Of a DNA stretch of 64,000 nucleotides, positions 39,201-51,277 are shown piece after piece. Position numbers and translations under genes: made by a program. Within the stretch, counting starts at the first letter, position 1. The number at the start of each line of letters is the position of its first letter. The stretch is from Batillaria attramentaria. Taxonomy: Eukaryota > Mollusca > Gastropoda > Batillariidae. The stretch is from NCBI GenBank assembly GCA_018292915.2, contig JACVVK020000147.1:186001-250000 (forward strand), in the 5' to 3' direction. The notes below the pieces were generated by a model. That model was not told the DNA's origin. It saw only the letters and a list, made by a program, of their open reading frames with translations, and did not search any database.

Positions 39201-39556
39201 AGTAAGGGTTGAATCTGAACACTGAAAAATTGAACTGAACCCCGGTTTCTTTTCAAGTTAACCTCGGTCTCACCGCTTGCTGAATTAATGTGTCCGGCTT
39301 ACCGTGCGCTGAAAAAAAAAAAAAAAAGTTGAGGTAACCTGGAATATTGCGGGCTCAGCACTACCAAAGTTAGGTGCAACTCTCTTTGCCCAACTCCAGC
39401 AAGGTCTGCCAAAATGCCAAGCGGCATAAAAATATTCTGCTCATGAAGTAAGATTAGTCAAGCATACGAATCAATCAATGCATCATTTTAGCACACGCCG
39501 CGTTTCTCCGTTACCTGATTATTTTCTATTTGTCTGCTTTTTTGACGCGTTATCAT
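33242..39556 (-). CDS. ZCWPW1: ZCWPW1-like chromatin reader with CW, PWWP and ARID domains, 12 exons
   Basis: Probable nuclear histone-methyl reader that also binds DNA. Exons in transcript order: 39515-39556, 39028-39189, 38480-38742, 37584-37773, 36629-36824, 36036-36220, 35346-35501, 34791-34891, 34542-34681 (or to 34518 with a second donor in the same phase), 34131-34301, 33783-33893, 33242-33396. All phases close, giving 623 or 631 residues. The CW finger lies at about 69-125 with zinc cysteines 77, 82, 104 and 115. The PWWP starts near 141 (core C-S-W-P at 155-158). A basic Lys/Arg linker includes residues 220-284. The ARID spans about 347-445 (GGYEKV, KRLW, LYPYE). The C-terminal part is acidic and charged. 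The start ATG and the exon 2 acceptor (weak pyrimidine tract) are the least certain points. CW followed by PWWP is the ZCWPW1 order; vertebrate ZCWPW1 has no ARID. The alternative of two fused or adjacent genes is not favoured, because no start or stop separates the domains. Confidence 0.85.
34640..35501 (-). other. ARID domain exons (7-9) of the ZCWPW1-like gene
   Basis: Exon 7 encodes F-E-H-D-V-S-R-F-M followed by LFQLFLAVHERGGYEK. Exon 8 encodes V-T-K-K-R-L-W-A-T-V-Y-R-E-L. Exon 9 begins RYLYPYELFIRG. This is the helix order of an ARID fold, closest by eye to the ARID5 type (GGYE..., W..IY.EL, LPYE.FI.G). The preceding exon 6 joins in phase 0 at a GTAGTT donor, linking the ARID to the PWWP side. 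Confidence 0.85.
37015..37205 (-). mobile_element. tRNA-derived SINE, third head type, in an intron of the ZCWPW1-like gene
   Basis: On the minus strand it opens GGGGCTGTCGGTGGTCTCGT, with B box GGGGTTCGAGTCCC about 50 bases on. The body has GGGTTCTCTCCGGG and CTCCGGCTTCCTCCCCC, words also found in SINE family 2. It lies between exons 5 and 4. Confidence 0.75.
37584..38525 (-). other. ZCWPW1: PWWP domain exons
   Basis: The end of exon 3 (LVWARMDGYC) splices to exon 4 (WPALVTTDP...HYHVEFLG...GWV) to give one PWWP barrel. The C-S-W-P core keeps the second, structural Trp. The exon 4 acceptor (CCCGAAAG) is poor in pyrimidines but restores both frame and homology. The family recognises H3K36 methylation. 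Confidence 0.85.
38480..38742 (-). other. ZCWPW1: CW zinc finger exon
   Basis: The spacing C-x4-C, then WYC, then S-S-C-D-V-P-E-E fits a zf-CW domain. The first cage Trp (W74, in D-W-I-Q-C) and the PEE glutamates are present. The Trp that follows PEE in human ZCWPW1 is absent; the next Trp is in the PWWP. Confidence 0.9.
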
Positions 39557-42500
39557 GCTTCTGCCAGTAAGAGAAAACAAAAATGGTTATGAGCGGCCGA
39601 CCAGGCCACGCCACTGAGTTTCGTTCTTTCAAAGCAGACGACAGCCAGCTTGTTCCTTCGGCTTTTCTCGAACTTTTCCGTACATCTTCGTGACGGAAAT
39701 AACCGATTGAGGCCGGAAACTTTTCTCGCGCCATTTATGCAGAGGGTAATGTGATGTGTGCTGTAAACCTTCGACATTTTGACATATTGTTTCAAAAATA
39801 GCATACATTCACTGGACACACCCTGTGAGCCAACAACAACAAAAAGTACTGCACTACAGATTATGACATGGGGGTGTTCTTATGTATTTTCTTGTTCATC
39901 ACCTGCACCCCTTTCAACCCCAATTTTTTTTCCCAAGTTTTTTTTTTTTTTTAAATGGAATCAGCATGCTCAGTCTTGTCTTTTCACAGGCGGACACTCA
40001 CAGTTGTTGAAGATTTGATTTCCATTTTGATAGAAACATACACCTGTGTCAAAACTGATGTGCTGCTGTTGATTTTCTCCTGCAGTCAGTTTGAAAGGGA
40101 CATTTCCTACAAAAGTGACATGATGAATGTCAGTTTAAAAAATTTAATTGCACACACACACACACACACCAACATACTGGCAGGTTTATTTGGTCTTCAA
40201 GAAGTACTCAGCTACTCAGCTTACCTTGTACACACACACACACACACACTGATACACTCGCACAGAGGCACACAAGAAATTTTTTTATTAATAAATGCAT
40301 TTTTATTGAAAAATCATACTCAAGATCACAATACATAATTATTATGGGTTTTCATAAGTGCAGCATTTCATTTGACCATAAAAGGTAAGTTAATAAATGG
40401 ATGAGGAGGCTGATGATAATTTTATTATTCCCAATGTTCTCCAGACACACAAGGATGTGAAAAAAGTGCATACATGTACTTAAAGCTGGTACAAATTTAT
40501 AGTCAGCGAGACCCAACACGTACAACACAGAACAGAGTAACGGAGCATGCAGTTCAAATGGCAGATCTAACCCTAACAGCTATAAGTAAACTGGCCTTTT
40601 GTGCAGCTGTTGTGACATGCCTTAAACCAAACACACAGACAGTAGTCTTCAGTACTGCAGTATGTATTTCCGTGACAGACAATTTTTAAGCAACATTTTA
40701 TTCTTGATGCTTTGTCTTACAGACTGCCTAGAGCACTGCACAAAGGGAAAAATTTGCCAAATGTCATGGTCATAGCACCGTCTGCCAGTGCCAGCTTGGC
40801 AGGTGGGGGTCATTGGTGCCGGCCATGTTCCAAATTCAGCAATACTCTTTGGGCAAAACATCAGAGCATGTTTATCTGGTAGTTCTAGTTCGTGTTCCAA
40901 GCCCTCAAGCCTTGGTCACACGAACTGGACTGGTCAAGTTCATGGGAGCAACCGTTTTGCACTGTCATAGAAACAATGGCAATTTTCTTAACTTCCACAA
41001 GTAAGAGCTTCAGGAAGGTTTTCATTTTCCTGAGGGGCAAGTGCTGTTGTCTGTGGCTGTCTGCTGTGGTGCCATTGGGGCAATGACTCTCACAAGACAG
41101 TGAAAGTGTGGCTGCAAGTGTCCAATCACAGCAGGAGAGGAGTTAATAAATCAATGAAAGCATCCACTGCTAAGACTTACAATGATCAGCTGAAGTGAAA
41201 GCTGTGTCCAGCAATGACCTGGATGACTGTTTAACAACCTAAAGCTCTCTGACTAGACACATAACCATTCATGTCTGTTTCCGGTAATATGTTAAGCTGT
41301 TACTTAGTATCAGCACACATATTTATAGAAGAAGAAAAAAATTTATTCCTTCACATAGTTGCATTTGTGAGGAACGACAACAAAATCTAGCCATCAACAT
41401 GTTGTTTAGGCAGAGGAAGATCTGTTTCAAATGTATAAATTTACTGTTGTAAGTACATTTATATGTATCAGTACATTTACATGCACATGCTGTATATTTC
41501 ACTCCTGCAGACACACAGATTACATGGAATAATACACAGCTCTTGTGCAATTTAAAAAAAGAAAAGTTTACTGCATGAAAATGAATCAAATAATGGATTT
41601 GCCATTTTTTTTTTCAACAGGGTACAGCAAAATCTGTCCATTTTAAAACTGTTCATACTGAGATGAAGGGGGTTGAGTGTAGGTGGGGGAAACAGACCTA
41701 CTTTCATCTGGAGGAGATATATATATATATATCAAACAGCATTACTGATTGAACACTGTATGTAATAATCACAAATGCATGTACATGTATAGCAATTGTT
41801 TGATTATGCAAACACTAGACCTGTTTTCCATTCAGAAATTCAATGTTGTGGCCTACGAAGCTTGGGTTTACACTCAAAACATTTACCACAACCCACATCT
41901 GCTTACACTTCAAGATCACACACACACACACACTATATATATATGCAGCAAGATAGAATTAGATATACCCAAGGTATATCTGGCTGAAAGTATACACACA
42001 GGAAATATTGATGAACAATACAGTGTGAAAACGGACAGATAAATGGATATAAAATGAGCTTCATACCGCAAAAACAGAATCAAAATAAAACAAGAACCCA
42101 GCTGACAGATGCACCAATACACCATATGGCTTGTTACTGTAAACAAAGTGAAAACACAAAAAAAAATGAAAGACAAATGATAAACAGTATTATATCTATA
42201 GTTCAAAAACAACCCAATCACACAAAAACTTAGGCCATGTTGACACAATCAACAGTAAGCACAGGCTAAAGGCGTACACTTGATACTGATTATGATGCAC
42301 TAGCACACGTGTACACTCGTGAACACAAACTGTAAAGATAAAACTAAATGTACAAAATATACGTAAGGCAAATTTGGGCAGATGAATTCATATATGTCCT
42401 TTTTTTTTCTTTTTACAGAAAGCCTGATTCCAGCATCCCCCCCCCCCCCCAAAAAAAAAGAAAGAAAGAAATAACATTCAGGGGAAAACAAAGATACATG

Positions 42501-43596
42501 ATTTAAGATTAAGAGGAACAGTACATTTAGAAGAAATTGCACATTCTGTTAAACAGACTGAGAAATGGTGTACATGTGGTTTTCCTTTTTGAAGGATTTC
42601 AAGCAAATCAAGACCACCGCAAGAAAGATATAGTGGCTCGAAGAAGGAACAAGTGCTGTCTTTTATCATAATAAAGCAATAGCACTTTCAAAGACAACAT
42701 TTTAGTTAAACTGAGACAGAAAAGGTAAAGATGAAGGGAAGGTAATATAAATCCCTCCCTCCAATATGACGCCAGCTTAAAAAGGAAATTAGTTTCAATC
42801 AGAAAGCACCATGGTTTCTTGTTGTTGATATTTTCTGGTAACTAAAGCTTTATGCGCACACAGTTTCAAAAAAAAAAAAGTCCAATGACTCAATTCCCCT
42901 CATCTGGAAAATATCAAGATAAATCTGTATGGCAAGTTACTCCTTCACAAAAAAAAAAAATAGTCCAATAAAAGAAGAAAAAAATATATAACAATTTTTC
43001 CTTTTTCTACAGAAACACTAATATCAGATAATCTAGATATGGCCATTTTCCTATCTGCAAAATCTGCATTTCACACAAGTCTAACCGACAGTAAATTGTA
43101 AATCACTTGTAAGTACATGCATGAGTTAATGAGTACTTTTCATCAAACCTTCCCTGACATACCAAAGACAAATTTTATATTAAAAAAAAAGGAACAAAAA
43201 AGAGGAACAGTACTTCAGCATCAGGCATGTGTAAGGGATCATATCATTAATCTATTTTATTGTTCACCATGACAGATAAGCAGATAACTGATAGCGAAGT
43301 TTCTCGAAATGAGTGACCACACTGATTAATGCAAAAAATCTATTGTGAAAAACACCATGGAAAATTGTGTAGCATTTACAGTATCCTGGATGCTTATGTT
43401 GCAGTCGTCTGACTATATGCCAAACTGACAAACAGAAACCATCTTCCCCTTTCAGACTAAGTACATGTACTTTCCCTTTCAAACAAAGTACATATTCTAG
43501 GATTCTGTGGTATAAAGCTGCACAACAGAGGGACATCAACATTATACCAAAGGACCAGAAAAAGCAAAGAAGAACGCATAATAATGTCTATTGCTT
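39557..43596. other. Region between ZCWPW1-like start and WBP1L-like stop
   Basis: No coding exon recognised. The left end carries the promoter of the ZCWPW1-like gene. The right part is A/T-rich with many poly-A/T runs and is probably 3' untranslated sequence of the WBP1L-like gene. Short AC repeats lie at about 40151-40168 and 40232-40248. Confidence 0.55.
40284..40307 (-). terminator. Candidate distal poly(A) signals of the WBP1L-like gene
   Basis: Two AATAAA words on the minus strand, 18 bases apart. A proximal candidate AATAAA lies at 43256-43261, about 340 bases past the stop. Which is used cannot be told from sequence. Confidence 0.25.
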
Positions 43597-46500
43597 TTAG
43601 CTGCTGGCATTTGCCCCTTGGGTCGCAGAGTCTGAAGCAGGTTGGCTTCTGTCTCCCGACTCAGTTGCCTGGCTGCCTTCTGCTGCTGGAGGTACACTGT
43701 GATGAGCTGGTGATGAGGCCTGTGAGCCTGCTGCTTCGGAAGACACTGTGCAAGACTGAGCAACTTCACTGTAGGGGGGTGGATTCACAGCTTCTTGCCT
43801 GTACAATGTTCCCGATTCTTCATCTGTACACGAAAAACAGTATTCCGCATATTATGTCAAAGTACGTTTATTGTACAAATGCAGATGGGACAATTTGTTT
43901 TGCGACACACTTAAAGTCTCAATACGCATGACAGGCAAACAACGGTGTTTGGAAAACATTTCATCAAACGCGATAAATCTGTCACTTGGGTCACAGTATA
44001 GCACCTGAGACCATTGTGGTGACCCTGGCCAGCGTGTAAGTTGTTATGGAAGTGTACCGCATATGGAGCAGACATTATTTTGTTGTGGACTGAGGACCAG
44101 CCAGACGGCACTGAATGGTGGCTATTTTTAGAAGCTTTGTCAAGTCAAAGTTTGTTCAGGAATGGACCATAGGCTCAAAGGAAGTCGTATTTCTCTAATA
44201 TTAGAAGACACAAAGTCACGAAAACGGTCACAATGGCCAAATGAAAAATATGTCTATCTGGCGAACAGCCTTAGAGCTTCGAAATCAGCAGTTTCATAAT
44301 TTTCATCTTAGCCACATTATGAACATAAGAGGTTTTAACTTTTTTTTTTTTTTTTTTTTTTGGGGGGGGGGGGAATAAATTTAATGTAATTATACATGTA
44401 ATACATGTATATGAGTAAGTGCAGCTAAAATAAGGGATCCTACAGAGAGAAGATTTTAAAAAAACAAAAACGAAAAAAAAACCACAAGAATCTGTAAAAT
44501 CTATAGTTAGTAGCCCCTGGCACAAGATAAAGATAATGAACTCCAGCAACACATGTACACAAAAAGGTATGGTAAAATGGAGGCAACACCTTCACCTATG
44601 ATTAAACAGTGCATGCTGGCCAAAGGGTGTAACAGTAACAAGGGATTTGCTAGGCGCTTAGTCCTTTAAGATGATGGTGGTTTGTCTTGTCAGAAAAGTG
44701 CAACACAAAGATACTACAGTCAAACCTGTGTAAGGCGGTCACCCAAGGGACTGGGCCAAACTGACCACCTTAGACAGGGTGACCGGCTTATCCAAGGTCT
44801 CATGTCAACAGCTAGTGTGTCAGGGGATCCTCTGGGGTGACCAGGTTAGACAGTGGTTTGGCTTATACAGGTGACCGCCTTGGCAGGTTCGACTGTACTG
44901 ACCTTTGGCTTCAGGAGGCCCTGGGTAAGGTGGCAGCTCCATTTTATTGACAGGGTACAGGCCTGGTTGCTGCATCACCTGAAGCAGAACACCCCATTCT
45001 ATAAAATGGACTGAAATTCACAACCCAACCAGATTAAAAAATCTACAAGACAAATGTGCAACACCAACAGGAAGAGCTATAACATGCAACAACAACAACA
45101 AAAAGTATTGAAGTGATCTGGAAAACAGGCCTAATCAATTCTGAAGTCAATGACATATGGGCCTGTTTTTTCCTGATCACAGTAGACCTATCAAATTTAA
45201 AGAATGTACCTCAGTATATGGCGGCGGAAGATGCAAGATATCGGGTGTGGCATCTACCCCTGGCCCTGTGTAGGCGTAGTAGTCCTGAGATGGGATATGG
45301 CGGCGGAAACGAGAGGCACAGCTTCTGGATGGTGACTGTGACGACACGGATTGCTGAAGCGCTGCTAGTCGCCGACGCCGGTAATAACCACATCCGCCAA
45401 AACATGACATCAGGATGAAGATAATGACAAGCCTGCCAGAGCACAAGAGTATACACATACACTGTAAAATCTGTGGAGTTTAGTACTGTTTCTTTCATGC
45501 CTTAATATCAGAGGAAAAGTTATACCGGTAGCCACAGGTGAAAACCTGCCAAAAGGTGGCAGATTTCAAGCCCTTAATTTATCAGTTTTTGCATGTTTAT
45601 CAGAGGCAGACAACTGCAGTGTACTTATCTATTGTACGATCAAAAATCACTGACCAGAAATACCACATGTTCCAGACATGCAGCTTGAAGCCACGTGTGT
45701 ATCTGTTGCTGTCATCATCGTAACAACAGGCCTGGGAATTCACACAACACTTGTACGGTGCCTGGCAACTGAACACACACAAATCAAATCAATTACTGAA
45801 TTATATCAATATATCAGTAAATTAAAAAAACTTGCAATGATAATAAAACATCCCCAAAAAGTCAACTCCAAAAACACAGTTTAGAATGAAATATCTATAC
45901 TCCACGACCTCACTACAAAAGGACAAGCAGTGTTACCATACCTGTAAAGAGTGTATAAATGATGATAATTATGGATTAATAAACTGCCCATCCAAAAAAA
46001 AAAAAAAAAAAAAATGGACACTTTCCAAGCTGAACAAAATTTCAGAAATGCAGCACATGAAAATCTGACAAGATAACAATCAAACATCTATTGTACCAAT
46101 ACAAAAGTTAAAAAGTAGGAAACTGGTTTTGGTGAACAACTAAATCTGAAAGTGCTAATGTACAGACTTTCACGCCAGCACTATGTAACTGATAATGACG
46201 TTGTTGAGTCATACACCTTATTAATCAGCAGCAAATGTACTTACTATTTGTTGTCACCACAGTATTCTGAGATGACCTGAAAATATAAGCAAAACAAGAA
46301 ATGGCATCACTGACTTCAATTCAGATTCTGTTAAACACTGAAATGTGAGACAATAATTTGAAACTGAAGATTTGTCCCCGGCATCCCCTCCCCTGAAATG
46401 ATAAAAAATCAAGCATACAGGACTATGGCAAAATGTCTGATATATCACTGAGTTGGGCGTCAGAGCAGAAGTTCAATCACCAAGCACATAATTATGAACT

Positions 46501-49500
46501 GTAAGTGTATACGGTAGATTGTAAGGTTTGTGTCAAAAGAGACAAAAAGCAGCAATGATTCTTTCAAACGTAACTGACATGAACAGACATTCCAGCTCTC
46601 AGCCTGACTCTATCAATGCACAGTATCTGACTGGCTGGATGTAAATGCGTACATCGCAGACCCTAAAATAACACTACAGGCAGCACAAACAGTTGAAAAC
46701 ACATGAGTCATATATAATTACCATTTCAAGTGCAACATCAGGGTCCATTATCATGTTTCCCGCTCACTACCTACATGTATATAAATAAATTAAGTATCTT
46801 TGCTGTTGTATGTAAACAGGACCTGAACTCTATACATGTACTCTACTGTACATATACCTTCGGTTTCAGAGGCGAAAAATTTTACACAACTGATCTCGCT
46901 GCATGAAAACAATTGCTCTGGCTCCAAAACCGAACTCTGAAGACCTGTGTTGAACCTCACAGTGAGGATTACAGGAATACCAAGTTTAATTTTTTTTTTT
47001 CCACTGAATTCTTGAGTGGCACAATTTCAGCAAACTGCCAAGTAGCTTTTCAGTTTCAGCAAACTACCGGATAATTTATCCTAAACAACACAGAGGTCTC
47101 TTACTCCTATCTTCCGGGGGCAAAAAAACAACAACCCGAAACAGCGGGTGAAAAGAGGTCACCAGTATATCGAACACAGGCACACTGCTACAGCGCACAA
47201 CGGAATCCTGCTGTCAACAGAGCCTGGCATCCAGTGACTACACGCACCACCAAACTGAAAAGTATTGATCTACTGCACATCATCAAGCAATGTGAACCAG
47301 ACAGCAATTTTCTTCTATTTTCGATAGGGCGTAGCCCTCTGGCCTTTCGCGCACACAATGTACAGGAGAACCCCCATGACAAGCCACAGCAGCGTGACAA
47401 TGCAAGCTTTTTCTTTACACATCTCATTACATTTCGTGCATACATGGTTTTTGTTTGGTTGGTTGTGTTTTCTGTTTGTTGTTGTTGTTCTTTGTTGATG
47501 TTGTTTTTTTGGGTTTTTTGTGTGTTGTTGTTGTTTTTTTTTGTTGTTGTTTTTTTGTTTTTTTTTTTGGGGGGGGGTATTTTGGAAGAAACAAAGCGTC
47601 TACACTGGCAGCGCGCTCTTATTCATTTATTGTGATCGGGTGCATTCTATCAATAATAAGAACTGTGTCACCTATCGCAAGATGAAGCGTCTACAACTTT
47701 TAGCAAGCTACAAAAATAACCTTAAGAGTCGAACCTGTCTGTCTAGCCGGTCACCTGTCTAACCCAAGATCCTAAGGAGACTAAAATGACCCTTTCTGGA
47801 GTAACCACCCATCGAAGAAGGCCATACTACCTTTGGTCCCTTCGATGGCCACTTCACACTGGTTTTACAGAAAGGGAAACTTGTCTAGTCTAGATCTATA
47901 TGTATTGGGATACTGGAAACTGTGTGTGAAATAGACACCATCCCAGGTTAAAGCTGTAAGTTTTTAGGTGTCTGTTCGTTTTCCTTGTCATGGGGGGAGG
48001 GGGAGGGGGTGGTTAGGGGGGTATTTTTGTTTTGTTCTCCAGCGATATTCTGTCTTTGCAAAACACTCAGCCTTCTACTTTGTACATGTAAAGTTTTCTG
48101 TTATGCGAGCTCATTACTGAAACACCAAATGTTCAGTGGTCTATGTTCACAGTTATACATACAGTGTATGCGAGCTCATTACTGAAACACCAAATGTTCA
48201 GTGGTCTATGTTCACAGTTATACATACAGTGTAATACAAAGCAACCAAAACAACAACCAAAAAAAAAAAACCCAGTTTATGTGTCCTCACTCTGCACTGA
48301 CCGCTTGAACTGATGTGTTTATTTTCATAAACATGCTACATCATAACGACGTTTGAGTAATGTTGCCAGCTGCAGGTAAAAGTTTCATATTACGTGAAAT
48401 GTTAGCTGCAAAGTTCTCTGACCTAAGCAAAAGTAGAACAAAGCCCTAGATACAAAAATATATGTACAGTAAGTGCTTTCTCCTTCTCCTAATCAGTAAC
48501 TGAGCTGTCAGCCAAAGATGGGCTGATGAAACTGCTGCTGACTGGATTACTGACACAATCAAAATGACTGATCAGATACTAAGTACAGTGACTTAAAGAT
48601 ACCTCCTGCAGGTCTTTTAAGCCCACAGACTGACCTTGGCTCATAATGGTGACAACAATATGATACCATTTAGATGTGTGCTCACATGAACCATTTTGGA
48701 GCTGTCATTGCTAAGACATAATAATAATAATAATAATAATTTATTTATATAGCGCTTAATCTACATGGAAGGTAGTTCGAAGCGCTTAGAGTACAGGTAA
48801 AGAGACAGATAGACGTGAAGGTTCAGGGCCAGGGCAACTGCATGTATGGTACTTAATAAGGAGATGGAGAAAGACGGAGGGAGGTTAGACGGAGCTTTGA
48901 GATGAAAACAGAGCCAAAACATGAGCCAAAACATGCGTCTTCCGCCCACTTTCAGCTGCAAGTGAAATGACGCATTTGTATGGAACAGACTATAGCTACG
49001 TCCAAGTGGACATCTCTGTGCAATTCGTACATGTTCGCTGACGACATTATAATTTATATATGTTTACAAAGCTCTAAAATACACTTTGGGAGGACCAGTC
49101 ACTCAACAGCGCCAGCATCTGTGCGAAATACGTTTTTGACACAGTGGGAGTTGTTCATCCTGCTAGGTGCTGCTTTAACTCTCAGTTGTTCATCCTGCCA
49201 GGTGCTGCTTTAACTCTCAGTTGTTCATCCTGCCAGGTGCTGCTTTAACTCTCAGTTGTTCATCCTGCCAGGTGCTGCTTTAATTCTCAGCAGTTCTTTC
49301 CCTTAATTTCGATCACCCCTGATCCATGCACACAAGAGCTGACTGTTGTAAAATATCTCCCTGTGAAAGTGTTTTCTTGCCTGTATTTCATTAAAATAAT
49401 TATGTTTATGACGTACATATGCAAAAAAAAAAATAAAAAAAAATACAAGTTTGTGACGTAGACGATTATTCGGAATTACCACAAAGAGCTACTCTGTGAC

Positions 49501-51277
49501 GCTCCCTTTATCTGTTATCTTGGAAATTTGCAAGTTTATTTATTCTTCAACGACACCTGTTTTGCATCCACTATTTGTTTGCCTGAGGACTCTGATAGTG
49601 ACATGTGACACATGTATACTTATGTTTTCAGGAATATAGGAACGGTCTTGTGGATTTCCATTCTAGTGGCTGATGTGAACGCATAGATCTGTTCTCACCT
49701 GTTCAGTGCGTTTTGTCAGTGACAGCTGAGTCTGAAGTAAACACAGCTCAAATGCCTCAAATTTCATTCTGTATCTAGGGTGAAAAATTGTTTTATGCGG
49801 GTTTTAGTATGAAGTCATTCAGGCAATAATGTTTTGGGCATTGATGACAGGTGAAATAATAATTAACAGTAATAACAATGAAGGAATAGGTATCTGGTGG
49901 ATAAATAATTTCTACAAGGTAAATATTAACCATATCTTTGTCTCAAGAACTCTTCTACTCAGTAAGAAACAGCATGAGACTGTGAAACTGTGTACCGGTA
50001 CCTCTGTGGCTAAACACCACCCCTCACCATTATATCATGGAAGCAAATACCACCGAAACGGTGCCATGTGCAGGCACTGACAAAATTTTTAGAGATCAAT
50101 TTGATACATAAAATGCCATGTAATGCTATACTGTAGTAATACTGTAATAGTGACAGAACTGTACATGTATTGTACACAATGATGTGATGACAAGAAAGCA
50201 AAAAGTGAATTACACTATATATATATATATATACTATTTGTATAGTCCCCCCCCCCCCCTTCAAGCCCTCTCTACTTATTGTGTGTGTAAAAAAAAAAAA
50301 TGTAGACTAAGGTTATTATGGCTATGACAAAAATTTGTTTTACTTCGTGGCACACTTGTTTGGATAGGTAACTCAGCTACATGCCTATCCATGGGATAAT
50401 TTGGGGGAAATTCTAGCACATTCCATGCGACAGACAATGCATACAGTATGAATACTCAAGCAGATACCAGCTATACATGCCATGCACAATGTCAGTGAAA
50501 GATTTGCCACTGCTAGAAAACAAATGTGATGCTGCCTCCAAGGTAGAAAATGTCTCTTTCGTACACAGTTTCAGTGCAATGCATTTTTGTAAGACAGGGA
50601 GTGTACATGAAAGTCTACATACTACGTACTATACTGGTTTTGTACAGCACTGAATACAAAATGGTCAGTATTCAATATACCTAAATATCTTGATATTCTG
50701 CTGCCATGTATGGCGCTGAATAATCACATACTTCAGTGTGTACACTGTTTCAAAAACAGGATTACCAAAATGATTTATCTTTCAAACAATGGTATCAGTA
50801 CTTCAACTCACTTCCTCAGTTCCTGATAAACCACTTCACTATGTCACATCACTTCCCATGCGCCTGTTAGGCACATACTGATCTTTTCATACGTACCAGC
50901 AATGGCTGCACAGGCGCAACAAGTCCCAAATAAATCAATTTACTCAGTGTTTTGTCTCACCGACACAAGTTTCAAGATTGTGCCCTAGAAATGTTTTTGC
51001 TTGGACAGTAGTGTAGTACCGTAGGTAAAAATCTTTGATAAAGATGAAACAGGGCATACCACCAACCAACTGACCAACCAACTTAAAGTGTGTTCAAAGA
51101 CCTTTATAACACAACAGCCGAAAGGCTGGTATCATCTTTCCTAACCTGATTTCTTTTCGTTCGTGATTTATGTTAGTCTGGGGAGAGACAATGGCATCTC
51201 GATCTTACCTTCTGACATAAATCCAGCACAACCAAGACGAAGAGAAGGAGATGACGAACTAAAATCTCAGCAGACAT
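43597..51277 (-). CDS. WBP1/WBP1L/VOPP1-like membrane adaptor with PPxY motifs, 6 exons
   Basis: Probable endolysosomal or Golgi membrane protein that docks WW-domain ubiquitin ligases of the NEDD4 group. Exons in transcript order: 51209-51277, 46245-46276, 45655-45768, 45210-45432, 44903-44978, 43597-43823. Phases close at 741 nt, 246 residues. It has a signal peptide at 1-20, a short Cys-rich lumenal segment (E-Y-C-G-D-N-K-Y-C..., CC and CC pairs), then WNMWYFW leading directly into the membrane span LVIIFILMSCFGGCG, then YYRRRR. Cytosolic motifs are PPPY at 141-144, LPPY at 161-164 and PPPY at 186-189, with a Ser/Ala/Gln-rich tail. The exon 3 donor GTCAGT was chosen because it rebuilds Trp at the junction, as in human WBP1 (WWFWLL). 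WBP1L and VOPP1 share this layout and I cannot separate them. Intron 1 is about 4.9 kb. Confidence 0.87.
43850..44335 (+). repeat. Four-copy dispersed repeat, copy 2
   Basis: Partner of 9830-10295, in the last intron of the WBP1L-like gene. It contains GGAATGGACCATAGG, also found in copy 4 as GGAATGGACCGTAGG. It runs into poly-T/poly-G at 44340-44372. Confidence 0.75.
44715..44897. mobile_element. Tc1/mariner-type MITE flanked by TA
   Basis: The left end CAGTCAAACCTG...AAGGCGGTCACC is matched by the reverse complement of the right end (CAGTCGAACCTGCCAAGGCGGTCACC). The 179-bp element (44717-44895) is flanked by TA on both sides, the usual Tc1/mariner target duplication. It has no transposase. 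It lies in the intron just downstream of exon 5 of the WBP1L-like gene. Confidence 0.88.
47720..47915. mobile_element. Truncated relative of the TA-flanked MITE
   Basis: GAGTCGAACCTGTC followed by TAGCCGGTCACCTGTCTAAC matches the terminal repeat of 44717-44895. The sequence then drifts through CTTTCTGGAGTAACCACC. The opposite end (GGGAAACTTGTCTAGTCTAG) is at best a weak match, so this copy is degraded. Confidence 0.5.
48103..48232. repeat. Perfect 65-bp tandem duplication
   Basis: 48103-48167 is repeated without any difference seen at 48168-48232, directly abutting. It lies in intron 1 of the WBP1L-like gene. Confidence 0.95.
48718..48960 (+). repeat. Dispersed repeat beginning with TAA microsatellite
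   Basis: (ATA)n leads into TTTATTTATATAGCGCTTAATC and AAGCGCTTAGAGTACAGG. It is loosely related to 23280-23425. Confidence 0.45.
49150..49289. repeat. Four-copy 35-bp tandem repeat
   Basis: Four consecutive copies of a 35-base unit beginning GTTGTTCATCCTGC. Copy 1 has CTAGG for CCAGG and copy 4 has AATTCTCA for AACTCTCA; the other positions agree. Confidence 0.95.

Noticed and set aside
45651..45655. Alternative WBP1L-like exon 3 donor GTGATT
   Set aside because: It gives the wrong phase for exon 4; GTCAGT four bases earlier restores both the frame and the Trp at the membrane border.
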